Shown: in pieces, positions 27,534 to 34,513 of the stretch | Numbering within the stretch: the stretch's first letter is position 1 | Layout: every line of letters starts with the position of its first letter | Source: Flavobacterium caseinilyticum | GTDB lineage: Bacteria; Bacteroidota; Bacteroidia; Flavobacteriales; Flavobacteriaceae | Reading direction: 5' to 3' | Assembly: GCF_004349085.1 (NCBI RefSeq) | Contig: NZ_SMFM01000001.1 | Location: 434,001-498,000, forward strand | DNA: 64,000 nt | Program-made: the position numbers and the translations under genes | Notes under the pieces: generated by a model | The model's input: the letters and a program-made list of their open reading frames with translations, nothing else | Databases searched by the model: none | What the model was told of the DNA's origin: nothing

Positions 27534-27986
27534 TTATTCCATTACATAAACTAAAGAATTAACCTCGGTTAATTTAATCTTATTTTTTCTGAAATCAGCC
27601 ATGTCAATGATGTAGTAAATTTGGGGTTTGTAAGACTCCCCGAATTCCTCCATATTTTTTTTTAATTTCTTGAAAAAATTAATATGAATAATTTCTTTTT
27701 TATGCTTTTTTAAAAAAGACTTTTTTTCATATCTGTCATTAGCAGGTCTATATATTCTGTTACTATCTTTATCGTATGTAAAAATCCCTAAAGTATCTTT
27801 TTGTAGAAAAAATCCCTCCAAAAAATAATATCCTTGACAAGTGATACATTCATTTTCAAAATATTTTGTTTGATTTTTGTCTGCTTTAAACAGGATATAT
27901 ACCGTATCTAGTTTTCGGATTTCCTCAATCTCTTGTCCGTGTAATAAATTTACAAATAAGAAAAAGAATAATAATGTGACTTTCAT
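27534..27986 (-). CDS. Exported protein, probable immunity protein (family I)
   Basis: A 150-residue protein with a signal peptide (MKVTLLFFFLFVNLLHGQ) and the same family blocks as 26666-27139: LDTVYILFK, SFLKKHKKEIIHINFFKK and IYYIIDMADFRKNKIKLTEVNS. A CITCQ motif near residue 48 could form a disulphide in the periplasm. It begins 2 bases after the stop of the HExxH protein at 27989-28729, a spacing typical of toxin/immunity pairs. The immunity role is inferred from this position. Confidence 0.62.
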   Translation of the reverse strand: MKVTLLFFFLFVNLLHGQEIEEIRKLDTVYILFKADKNQTKYFENECITCQGYYFLEGFFLQKDTLGIFTYDKDSNRIYRPANDRYEKKSFLKKHKKEIIHINFFKKLKKNMEEFGESYKPQIYYIIDMADFRKNKIKLTEVNSLVYVME

Positions 27987-27988
27987 AA

Positions 27989-28729
27989 TTAATTTTTAAG
28001 GTGTTTGTGGCCAAAAGCGGTATACTCAAGAAGTAATTCAAATTTATCTGTATTAGCAGGAAAGCTTATTTTAAAAGCTTCGGTATCTTGTAGACCGATT
28101 AAACTTAGATAATAGAAATAGTCGTCCCAGTTCCAAAGTGTTGTGTTTTTTGGGTTAGTATAAAAATTAGGTTGTAGCCTTATAGACTCTACAGTTGCTC
28201 TGGTAGTGCTAGATGTAACTAAATCTTTGATTTCAGCAAGAATTTTTTGCATAGTTGGCACCATGTTTTTGAACATAAAATCGTGTTGAGCGCCAGTGCT
28301 AGGCCTTGTGGCTTTCAATACCTCCGCAAATGTCATGTTTTCTATACCTGGTATAGTGCTGCCGCCAGCATCAGGATATTTGCCTTTGATTGCTAAATAA
28401 GCATGTATACACTCGTGTAATATGGTTTTAGCAATTTCAATATTTGTCTTAGGTCTTAATCCCGTAGAGGTCAATATTTGTTTGTTAATTTGAATGAGAG
28501 TTGGTCCGCCTTTAAGGTCTGGCGGTATTGTAAATCCATCTATTTTCCTTGTGTTGTTATCTAGATTTTCAATGATTTCAAATTTCACATTGAATCGCTT
28601 GTTGTTATTATCAAATAAATCTAAAAATAAGTTTTTAAATGCGGGGGAATCAGTCAAAGCCTTATATACTGAATTAAATTTTTTATCCGCTTCGGTGACA
28701 TCTTTTATTGATGATTTATCAATATTCAT
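27989..28729 (-). CDS. HExxH metallopeptidase-domain protein, displaced toxin C-terminus
   Basis: A 246-residue domain with a zinc motif HECIH (His 105 and 109, Glu 106) in a helix IAKTILHECIHAYLAI. A possible third ligand follows 40 residues later in GAQHDFM (His 149). The toxin at 30237 has the same layout (HEMIH, then QHEYM). The upstream reading frame (28736-29036) is the linker of that toxin. It is in frame with this ORF and separated from it only by a TAA at 28736-28738 and two codons, so both were probably one protein. There is no export signal of its own. It could now be translated from the ATG at 28729 or be silent storage. Confidence 0.65.
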   Translation of the reverse strand: MNIDKSSIKDVTEADKKFNSVYKALTDSPAFKNLFLDLFDNNNKRFNVKFEIIENLDNNTRKIDGFTIPPDLKGGPTLIQINKQILTSTGLRPKTNIEIAKTILHECIHAYLAIKGKYPDAGGSTIPGIENMTFAEVLKATRPSTGAQHDFMFKNMVPTMQKILAEIKDLVTSSTTRATVESIRLQPNFYTNPKNTTLWNWDDYFYYLSLIGLQDTEAFKISFPANTDKFELLLEYTAFGHKHLKN

Positions 28730-28735
28730 AGGTGA

Positions 28736-29122
28736 TTAAAAAGAAGACTCAATATCGATTTTTAATGAAGAGTCTCCACTTAATGGTGTTATTATTTGAT
28801 TGGAAAATTCTTTACTTTCATCGCTCCATTTGTTGTCTATTTGATATTGGATAATTTGATTGTATGAATTAGGGTTGTCAATAGCCCATTGTTGCTGCTG
28901 AAAAGAAAGACTGTTATAAAAAATCAAAGTATTTTTTACATCAAAACTATTTTCTGCACTCAATATAGGGACTGTAATATATTGTTGATAATTCTCCGTA
29001 TATGTATCCTCTGTTGGATAATCACTATTGTCGTAGCCCCAGCTCGCGGGAGCGTCCCGCTCGTGAACACAAACTATTTTGTAACATACTTTAATTTTTA
29101 CACTACCACAAACCAAAGTCAT
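28736..29122 (-). pseudogene. Truncated toxin linker fused to the R3 repeat
   Basis: The frame reads 128 codons to a TAA at 28736. The first 29 or so residues come from the R3 repeat. From YDNSDYPTEDTY onwards it is nearly identical to the linker of the toxin at 30237-31685 (DNA 28837-29038 against 31034-31235). The break is exactly where the Gly-rich stretch of the intact gene ends. The last 25 residues (SKEFSNQIITPLSGD) are specific to this copy. It is the 5' piece of the orphan cassette continued at 27989-28729. Confidence 0.7.
28837..29038. repeat. Linker direct repeat, downstream copy
   Basis: 202 bp matching 31034-31235 with three mismatches by eye, same orientation, 2,197 bp apart. 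It codes for the segment between the Gly-rich stretch and the variable toxin tip. Confidence 0.8.
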
Positions 29123-29170
29123 ATTAATCCATAACAGGCATCACGATTGGGACGCTCGCTCCAGCAGGGG
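29037..29170. repeat. R repeat copy R3
   Basis: A 134-bp relative of R2 with the same ends (CCCCAGCTCGCGGGAGCG; GGGACGCTCGCTCCAGCAGG) and the same AT-rich interior. Its left end is joined directly to the toxin linker codon for Tyr in YDNSD. Confidence 0.75.
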
Positions 29171-29185
29171 ATTTCGGCTTCTTTC
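29170..29185. repeat. 16-bp footprint of the frr 3' end
   Basis: GATTTCGGCTTCTTTC, identical to 25884-25899 in the frr remnant, including the bases that distinguish the remnant from intact frr. It sits between R3 and R4. Confidence 0.45.
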
Positions 29186-29301
29186 CCGCTCGTGAACACA
29201 ATCTATATTGTAATATACTTTAATTTTTAAACACTACCACAAACCGAAGTCATATTAATCAATTACAAGCATCACGAGTGGGACCCTTGCGCCAGCGGAG
29301 G
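29184..29301. repeat. R repeat copy R4, left end truncated
   Basis: It lacks the first 15 or so bases of the element (starting at CCCGCTCGTGAAC) but keeps the interior and a diverged right end (GTGGGACCCTTGCGCCAGCGG). It lies in tandem with R3 and immediately downstream of the immunity-like gene 29330-29767. Confidence 0.7.
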
Positions 29302-29329
29302 AATCAGAATTGTTTGAGTAAATATTCTC

Positions 29330-29767
29330 TCAATTCATAGTGAACGTTTTCCATTTTAAATATGTACCATCTTTTAATTTATGAATTATATATGTTGGAG
29401 AAGTTGTTTTGTAGTTATTTTCTCTAAATTGTTTAACCGTAATGTAGTCAATACAATCTAAGGAATTTAATTTCTCTGGTTTTAAACTGAATACATATAG
29501 ATTTACTGAAAAATCTGGTAATCCAGCACTGTTTCTATCTCTAATGTCATTGTAATGATCTTTAGTAGCCTTATCTCTAGCTTCTTTGGTTTGATATTTT
29601 TCAAAAAAAATACCAAAAGAAGTAGATGTTGTATCTTTGTTTATAGAATATTCTACCGATAACTTATCATTAAAATCTAAAAAAATCGTTATTTTCTGTT
29701 GTTTTGATTCTTGTGCAAAAGAAATACAGCAGAAGCTTAATAATAGAAGAGTTATTTTTACTGACAT
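29330..29767 (-). CDS. Exported protein, probable immunity protein (family II)
   Basis: A 145-residue protein when started at the ATG at 29767 (MSVKITLLLLSFCCISFAQ, a good signal peptide). An ATG 22 codons upstream spoils the signal and overlaps the previous gene. It is a close relative of 29794-30246: both have the blocks EKYQTK-ARDKAT, NSAG and ITVKQFR/LTLKQFR, and end in YLKW. It is unrelated to the family I proteins nearby. It is probably a second immunity variant left after loss of its own toxin; R4 follows it. Confidence 0.6.
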   Translation of the reverse strand: MSVKITLLLLSFCCISFAQESKQQKITIFLDFNDKLSVEYSINKDTTSTSFGIFFEKYQTKEARDKATKDHYNDIRDRNSAGLPDFSVNLYVFSLKPEKLNSLDCIDYITVKQFRENNYKTTSPTYIIHKLKDGTYLKWKTFTMN

Positions 29768-29793
29768 TCCGAATAGATAATTTAAAGATATAA

Positions 29794-30246
29794 TTAATAA
29801 GTTATATGAATTACTTCCCATTTTAAATAGCATCCTTCCTCGGACTTGTATATAAAATACATAGGATAGCCATGAGGAAATAATTTATCTCGAAATTGTT
29901 TCAAGGTCAAAATATCAATACCTTCTAATGAATTTATTTTCATTGGTTTATTAAAACTAATAAAGCTTGCAGTAAAACTAGGTATTCCCGCACTATTACG
30001 GTCTCGTGGGTCATTATAATAATCATTCGTTGCTTTGTCTCTTGCTACTTTTGTTTGGTATTTTTCGACATAAATACTGAAGCGGGCCTCTGTTGAATCC
30101 CTATTAACGTATATTTTGTTTATTGCTTTATCTTTTAAATCAAAAAAAACATTAATTTCCTTTTTTTCTACCCCGTTTTGTGATGAACATGAAACAGTAA
30201 ATAATAATAGTAATATACTTTTTATTTTTTTTAGTGCTATTGACAT
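29794..30246 (-). CDS. Lipoprotein, probable immunity protein for the adjacent toxin (family II)
   Basis: A 150-residue lipoprotein: the lipobox is LLLFTVSC with Cys 20. It shares the EKYQTKVARDKAT and DPRDRNSAG blocks with 29330-29767. Its start overlaps the 3' end of the toxin gene by 10 bases, so the two are translationally coupled. A toxin gene followed by an overlapping small gene, repeated down the locus with variants, is the standard polymorphic-toxin layout. The membrane-anchored form implies protection outside the cytoplasm. No known immunity domain is recognised. Confidence 0.65.
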   Translation of the reverse strand: MSIALKKIKSILLLLFTVSCSSQNGVEKKEINVFFDLKDKAINKIYVNRDSTEARFSIYVEKYQTKVARDKATNDYYNDPRDRNSAGIPSFTASFISFNKPMKINSLEGIDILTLKQFRDKLFPHGYPMYFIYKSEEGCYLKWEVIHITY

Positions 30247-31685
30247 TTTATATTGTTTTTTATAAAGTTTCTATAAATTTCTAAAATTCTCACTCTTTCT
30301 GCTTGAGGAGTAGCTACCCATGCTGCTGTTGGTTGCGGAGGTAATCCTGTTGTTTCATCAGGTTCTCCTCCACCCATAAGTCCAATCCAGGCCAAAGCGT
30401 TGTAAACATCCTCACTTTGTGAACTGTCGTATTGTTTCATAACTTCTGTTATTATGTTACGCGACAGTTGTGCCATGTATTCATGCTGTGGCTCTGAAGG
30501 AGACCCTCCTAGTGGTATTTCATATTTATACATCATATAATAATGAGCAATTTTTTCTTCATCATTCTTAATACTTTCAATAAAATCAGATGACCACGGG
30601 ATTTCTCCTTTTCCCGAGAGAATTAACAACTTTCTATAGGTTTCAGCATGAATCATTTCATGAATAAAAGTTCTTGCTATGTTTAATGGAGGTGTATTTA
30701 AATAATTAGGATTAAATTTAATTTCAATTAATGAATTTATTGGTTCATAAGTAACGGCACTTGCCAAAGGATATTTAGACTCAACTCCTACACTTAACTT
30801 TAAGTCAACTACGGAAAAATCCGTATCATATTCTTTCAAATAATTGTCAAAAGTAGGCGCTTGACCTAATTTTTGATATACTCCATTTAAACATGGGTTG
30901 TTTTTAAATGACGGGTCTACTATTACTCTATAAACAAGATCTTTAACATCATCTATTGTTTTTTCTGGGTATTCTTGAAAAACATCTATTGCCCAAATAG
31001 AATTTTCACGAGAAAATACAGACCATTTTTGTTCTATTTGATATTGGATAATTTGATTGTATGAATTAGGGTTGTCAATAGCCCATTGTTGCTGCTGAAA
31101 AGAAAGAATGTTATAAAAAATCAAAGTATTCTTTATATCAAAACTATTTTCTGCACTCAATATAGGGACTGTAATATATTGTTGATAATTCTCCGTATAT
31201 GTATCCTCTGTTGGATAATCACTATTGTCGTAGCCGCCACCACCTCCTGTACCGTAGGGATCGCCAAAACCACCATCACTTCCTGTTGAACCACTTGTTC
31301 CACCACCACCAGTACTACCACATGCATCAGGTGTTAATACTTGTACTGTTCTTATATAGAGGGTTGAAACTTTACACGACGCACCGGGTAAATGATGTTG
31401 TGTACTACCTTGATAAGGTTCTGAACACCATAATTGTTCCACATATACGAAACATTCTGATTCTGTGGTTCGGTTCTGTGGTTTGTTGTTATTAAATTTA
31501 GGGGCTTTTTCTAAACGATTCATTTGAATTTTACCTTCAAAATTCAATAATTGACCTTCTGATAATATAATATTATTAGATATATATTTTAAAATGTATG
31601 CGCTTGGATTAGTATTAATTTCTTCTTGTATAACTAAATTTTCAAAACTTAAATTATCACTAACATTGTTTCTTTTTATTGCCAT
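30237..31685 (-). CDS. Polymorphic toxin-like protein with C-terminal HExxH metallopeptidase domain
   Basis: A 482-residue reading block from an internal ATG. The N-terminal part (about 1-60, SFENLVIQEEINTNPSAYIL) continues sequence encoded upstream (NNIISYT before the Met), so this ATG is probably not the real start; see 31779-32013. Then follow a Cys-containing region, a Gly/Ser-rich linker (about 123-153), a conserved linker YDNSDYPTEDTY, and the toxin domain with HEMIH (His 342, Glu 343, His 346) and QHEYM (His 401, possible third zinc ligand). It overlaps its presumed immunity gene by 10 bases. The zinc-peptidase activity follows from the motif; toxicity is inferred. Confidence 0.7.
   Translation of the reverse strand: MAIKRNNVSDNLSFENLVIQEEINTNPSAYILKYISNNIILSEGQLLNFEGKIQMNRLEKAPKFNNNKPQNRTTESECFVYVEQLWCSEPYQGSTQHHLPGASCKVSTLYIRTVQVLTPDACGSTGGGGTSGSTGSDGGFGDPYGTGGGGGYDNSDYPTEDTYTENYQQYITVPILSAENSFDIKNTLIFYNILSFQQQQWAIDNPNSYNQIIQYQIEQKWSVFSRENSIWAIDVFQEYPEKTIDDVKDLVYRVIVDPSFKNNPCLNGVYQKLGQAPTFDNYLKEYDTDFSVVDLKLSVGVESKYPLASAVTYEPINSLIEIKFNPNYLNTPPLNIARTFIHEMIHAETYRKLLILSGKGEIPWSSDFIESIKNDEEKIAHYYMMYKYEIPLGGSPSEPQHEYMAQLSRNIITEVMKQYDSSQSEDVYNALAWIGLMGGGEPDETTGLPPQPTAAWVATPQAERVRILEIYRNFIKNNIKCQ
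31034..31235. repeat. Linker direct repeat, upstream copy
   Basis: Pairs with 28837-29038 (202 bp, three mismatches by eye). It lies within the toxin gene immediately before the metallopeptidase domain. Confidence 0.8.
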
Positions 31686-31767
31686 TGTATAAGAAATAAT
31701 ATTATTTAATTTAATTTTTTTTACATTGTCGTTAGTGATGATAAAATCGTTTTGTATTTTGAATGCA

Positions 31768-31778
31768 TTTTTTTTTTT
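31768..31778 (-). repeat. A11 homopolymer tract at a reading-frame break
   Basis: Eleven T on the plus strand, A on the coding strand. Upstream sequence reads the lipoprotein frame into this tract. Downstream, the family-like sequence (NAFKIQNDFIITNDN) is in another frame. Twelve or nine A would join them. Confidence 0.8.
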
Positions 31779-32013
31779 GTAATCAAATTTCCACCTACTT
31801 TTTCAACTAAGTCTTTAAATTTAGAATCTTTTGCCAAAAGCTCTTCAAATTTCATTTCAGTAATAGTTGCTTTGCCAATTGAAGCATCAATATTTTCCTC
31901 ATATAAATCTTCACTACAACTAAGTAAAATTAAAACTAAGCCAAGGATAGTTGTCCTGCATAAATAGTTTTTTAGCTGTTTGTTTGTTTGTTTGTTTGTT
32001 TGTTTGTTTTCAT
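31779..32013 (-). pseudogene. Out-of-frame lipoprotein N-terminus of the toxin gene
   Basis: From ATG 32011-32013 the gene enters a tetranucleotide repeat and in the present frame stops after 13 codons (TAA). One more repeat unit would place it in the frame that reads LKNYLCRTTILGLVLILLSC, a standard lipoprotein signal with lipobox LLSC. SEDLYEEN and FEELLAKDSKFKDLVEKVGG follow, up to the A-tract. Joining this to the block at 30237 needs +4 bases at the repeat and +1 at the A-tract and would give 593 residues. It is either phase-variable and OFF, or decayed. Confidence 0.75.
31977..32008 (-). repeat. Tetranucleotide repeat (eight copies) directly after the start codon
   Basis: Eight exact TGTT units on the plus strand (AACA on the coding strand), 32 bp, beginning two bases after the ATG at 32011-32013. 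This is the classical form of a contingency repeat, where strand slippage shifts the reading frame. Confidence 0.9.
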
Positions 32014-32100
32014 AAAATTTTTAAATGTTAATATTTCATAAAAATAAGAAATATTTTATAAATTATAATACCCAATTGGAGTGATATTTACAAAAAACAA

Positions 32101-32135
32101 AAAACCCGTCCTGTTACAATAACGGGACGGGTTTT
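32101..32135 (-). terminator. Terminator after frr
   Basis: A 16-bp stem with one mismatch (AAAACCCGTCCTGTTA against TAACGGGACGGGTTTT) and a 3-base loop. Its sequence differs from the terminator at 25818 beside the frr remnant, although both follow the same 3' end. Confidence 0.8.
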
Positions 32136-32155
32136 AAATATGAGTTGAAAAGCAA

Positions 32156-32719
32156 TTACACCTTCATAATCTCAGCTTCTTTCACCACTAAAAGTTCATC
32201 TATTTTACGGATGAAAGCGTTGGTTAAGTTTTGCACTTCATCCTCAGCACTTTTGCAAATGTCTTCTGAGGTTCCTTCTTTTTCTAATTTTTTGATATCT
32301 GTATTGGCATCTTTACGGGCATTTCGAATTCCAACTTTAGCGTCTTCAGCTTCAACTTTGGCTTGTTTGGCAAGATCACGTCTTCTTTCCTCGGTCAATG
32401 CAGGAACACTAATGATAATTACATCACCGTTGTTCATTGGGTTAAAACCAATATTAGCCACCATAATCGCTTTTTCAATTACGTGCAGCATATTTTTTTC
32501 AAAAGGTTGCAATGTAATAGTTCTGGCATCAGGAACACTGATTTTTGACACCTGCGAAAGTGGTGTTGCTGATCCGTAATAATCGACAAAAACACTTCCA
32601 AGCATGGCCGGAGATGCTTTTCCGGCACGGATATTCAAAAATTCTTTTTCTAAATGCGCAATAGAACCCGTCATGGATTCCTTCGTACTATCTAATATAA
32701 ATTCAATTTCTTCAGTCAT
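32156..32719 (-). CDS. frr: Ribosome recycling factor
   Basis: A 187-residue ribosome recycling factor that splits post-termination ribosomes together with EF-G. Family blocks are HLEKEFLNIRAGKASPAML, LTEERRRDLAKQAKVEAEDAKVGIRNARKDAN, and the helical C-terminus ending EAEIMKV. Length is standard. It follows pyrH, the usual gene order, though 135 bases of AT-rich repeats separate them. The gene is intact, but its last 65 codons exist a second time at 25861-26069, so its 3' end may have been exchanged when the accessory locus arrived. Confidence 0.95.
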   Translation of the reverse strand: MTEEIEFILDSTKESMTGSIAHLEKEFLNIRAGKASPAMLGSVFVDYYGSATPLSQVSKISVPDARTITLQPFEKNMLHVIEKAIMVANIGFNPMNNGDVIIISVPALTEERRRDLAKQAKVEAEDAKVGIRNARKDANTDIKKLEKEGTSEDICKSAEDEVQNLTNAFIRKIDELLVVKEAEIMKV

Positions 32720-32854
32720 AATTTAGATTTTTAGATTTTTAGATCGTTAGACTTCTTAGATTTATTACGTTTTTAGATTTATTAGATGTTAGCTTTGCTA
32801 ATCATCGAGTGTATCTATCTAACAATCTAACTAGTCTAATAATCTAACAGTCTA
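32720..32854. repeat. AT-rich simple repeats between pyrH and frr
   Basis: 135 bases of short degenerate repeats (TTAGATTTTTAGA on one side, CTAACAATCTAAC on the other) which can pair with each other. No gene. The hairpin potential may reduce frr expression relative to pyrH. Confidence 0.5.
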
Positions 32855-33562
32855 TTATATATTTACTACAGTTCCTATATTTTCTCCCTCGCAGATTTTC
32901 AATAAGTTTCCGACTTTATTCATGTCAAAAACTACGATCGGCAATTTATTTTCCTGACTTAGCGTAAATGCAGTTGTATCCATTACATTCAATCCTTTTT
33001 TGAGGACATCATCAAAGGAAATAAAATCGAATTTCACGGCAGAAGCATTTTTTTCCGGATCACAATCATATACGCCATCCACTCGAGTTCCTTTTAGAAT
33101 CACATTGGCATTAATTTCAATACCACGTAAAACTGCTGCAGTATCAGTTGTGAAATATGGATTTCCGGTTCCGGCTCCAAAAATTACAATTCTTCCTTTC
33201 TCAAGGTGACGATCTGCTCTTCTTTTAATATATGGTTCTGCTATAGATTCCATTTTCAACGCCGTTTGTAAACGGGTTTTCATTCCTTTTTCTTCCAGCG
33301 CGCCTTGTAATGCCATTCCGTTGATTACCGTTGCCAGCATTCCCATATAATCGCCTTGTACTCTATCCATCCCTGCACTCGCGCCGGCAACTCCTCTAAA
33401 AATATTCCCACCGCCTATTACAATTGCTATTTCTACTCCTTTTTCATGAATTTGCTTGATCTCATCAGCATATTCAGCAAGTCTTTTTGGGTCAATTCCG
33501 TATTGCAAGTCGCCCATTAAAGCTTCGCCACTTAGTTTCAGAAGGATTCTTTTGTATTTCAT
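32855..33562 (-). CDS. pyrH: UMP kinase
   Basis: A 235-residue bacterial UMP kinase of the amino-acid kinase fold, which makes UDP for RNA and sugar-nucleotide synthesis. Motifs: [14 protein letters not shown] (phosphate-binding), [47 protein letters not shown] and [14 protein letters not shown]. Length is typical. It is probably co-transcribed with frr from the promoter element at 33585-33592. Confidence 0.96.
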   Translation of the reverse strand: MKYKRILLKLSGEALMGDLQYGIDPKRLAEYADEIKQIHEKGVEIAIVIGGGNIFRGVAGASAGMDRVQGDYMGMLATVINGMALQGALEEKGMKTRLQTALKMESIAEPYIKRRADRHLEKGRIVIFGAGTGNPYFTTDTAAVLRGIEINANVILKGTRVDGVYDCDPEKNASAVKFDFISFDDVLKKGLNVMDTTAFTLSQENKLPIVVFDMNKVGNLLKICEGENIGTVVNI

Positions 33563-33584
33563 GTGTGTGTTGAGTTGTTTGGTG

Positions 33585-33592
33585 CAAATATA
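33585..33592 (-). promoter_or_regulatory. Candidate -7 promoter element of pyrH-frr
   Basis: On the minus strand this reads TATATTTG (TAnnTTTG consensus), 22 bases before the pyrH ATG. I found no clear -33 TTG. Confidence 0.5.
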
Positions 33593-33628
33593 GAATATTA
33601 TTTTTTTTAAAATAATGTTGCCTAAATT

Positions 33629-34408
33629 TTATAAAGCAAGTTTTTCGTAGGATTTTTTCGCGGCTTCATAGCCAATGTTGAAAACGGAGTCCATCTTTGC
33701 TTTATTGCTTTCAAATGTGCTGAACAGGCATAAATCCTTTGGCTCAATCACCCAGTCACAAACATTAAATTTGTGCATATTTGAATTTGCCGAAAGAATA
33801 TCAAAAGCCCGAGTAGTCACTGCTTTGATAGACCGCAAATCTTTAGCTTCAATTTTTTGGATAGGACTTACATAAACACCAATTACAGTATCGCATTGTC
33901 CTTGCATGATATCAGTTGGGAAGTGATTTAAGATTCCGCCGTCACTGTAAATGCTTCCGTTGATTTCATATGGTGAAAGAACTCCGGGAAATGCCGAAGA
34001 TGCTAAAATAGCATCAGTGATTTTCGTTTCGGTTCCAAATATTTTTAATTTTCCTCGAATCATATCTGTTGCAGTAATTTGAATTGGAATTTTCAAATCC
34101 CCAAGGACTGCATCTTTAAAAATCGAGTGAAAATAACTTTTAAAGGACTCTGAATCTATTAAACCTGCTTTTTTGAGGGTTAAATGTCTCCAATGAAAAA
34201 GATAGATGGATTTGAAAAATTCCAAAATTTCCTCAGGCGTTTTGCCCCAGGCATACATTGCAGCAACTACAGAACCAGCACTAGTTCCGGCCATTCGGGT
34301 AGGATATATTTCTTTTTCTTCTAAAAACTTTATTACTCCTGCGTGTGCAAGTCCTTTTGTACCTCCGCCCGAAAGAACCAATCCAATTGATTTTGTTTTT
34401 AAATCCAT
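33629..34408 (-). CDS. Patatin-like phospholipase family protein
   Basis: A 259-residue patatin-fold lipase. The oxyanion motif is SGGGTKGLAHAG (about residues 14-25), the nucleophile elbow is GTSAGS (Ser near 43) and the catalytic Asp is in YSDGG (near 153), so the dyad is complete. There is no signal peptide; it should act on lipids from the cytosolic side. It resembles the short RssA/YchK-type bacterial patatins. It stands alone, divergent from the thioredoxin-fold gene. Confidence 0.87.
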   Translation of the reverse strand: MDLKTKSIGLVLSGGGTKGLAHAGVIKFLEEKEIYPTRMAGTSAGSVVAAMYAWGKTPEEILEFFKSIYLFHWRHLTLKKAGLIDSESFKSYFHSIFKDAVLGDLKIPIQITATDMIRGKLKIFGTETKITDAILASSAFPGVLSPYEINGSIYSDGGILNHFPTDIMQGQCDTVIGVYVSPIQKIEAKDLRSIKAVTTRAFDILSANSNMHKFNVCDWVIEPKDLCLFSTFESNKAKMDSVFNIGYEAAKKSYEKLAL

Positions 34409-34513
34409 CTTAACTATTTGTTATAAAATTACTCTTTTTGTAGAATTGAAAGTGACAGATATCATATTTATGCTCCAATTTTATGGTAACTTTGCGAAAA
34501 TAAATAATTCATT

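Noticed and set aside
31977..32008. CRISPR-like array
   Set aside because: The units are 4 bp without spacers; this is a simple sequence repeat. No true CRISPR array with 24-48 bp repeats and unique spacers occurs in the window.
25861..32150. Search for an integrase, transposase or phage gene that would explain insertion at frr
   Set aside because: None of the reading frames on either strand in this interval shows recombinase motifs, so I do not call an integrative element by name.
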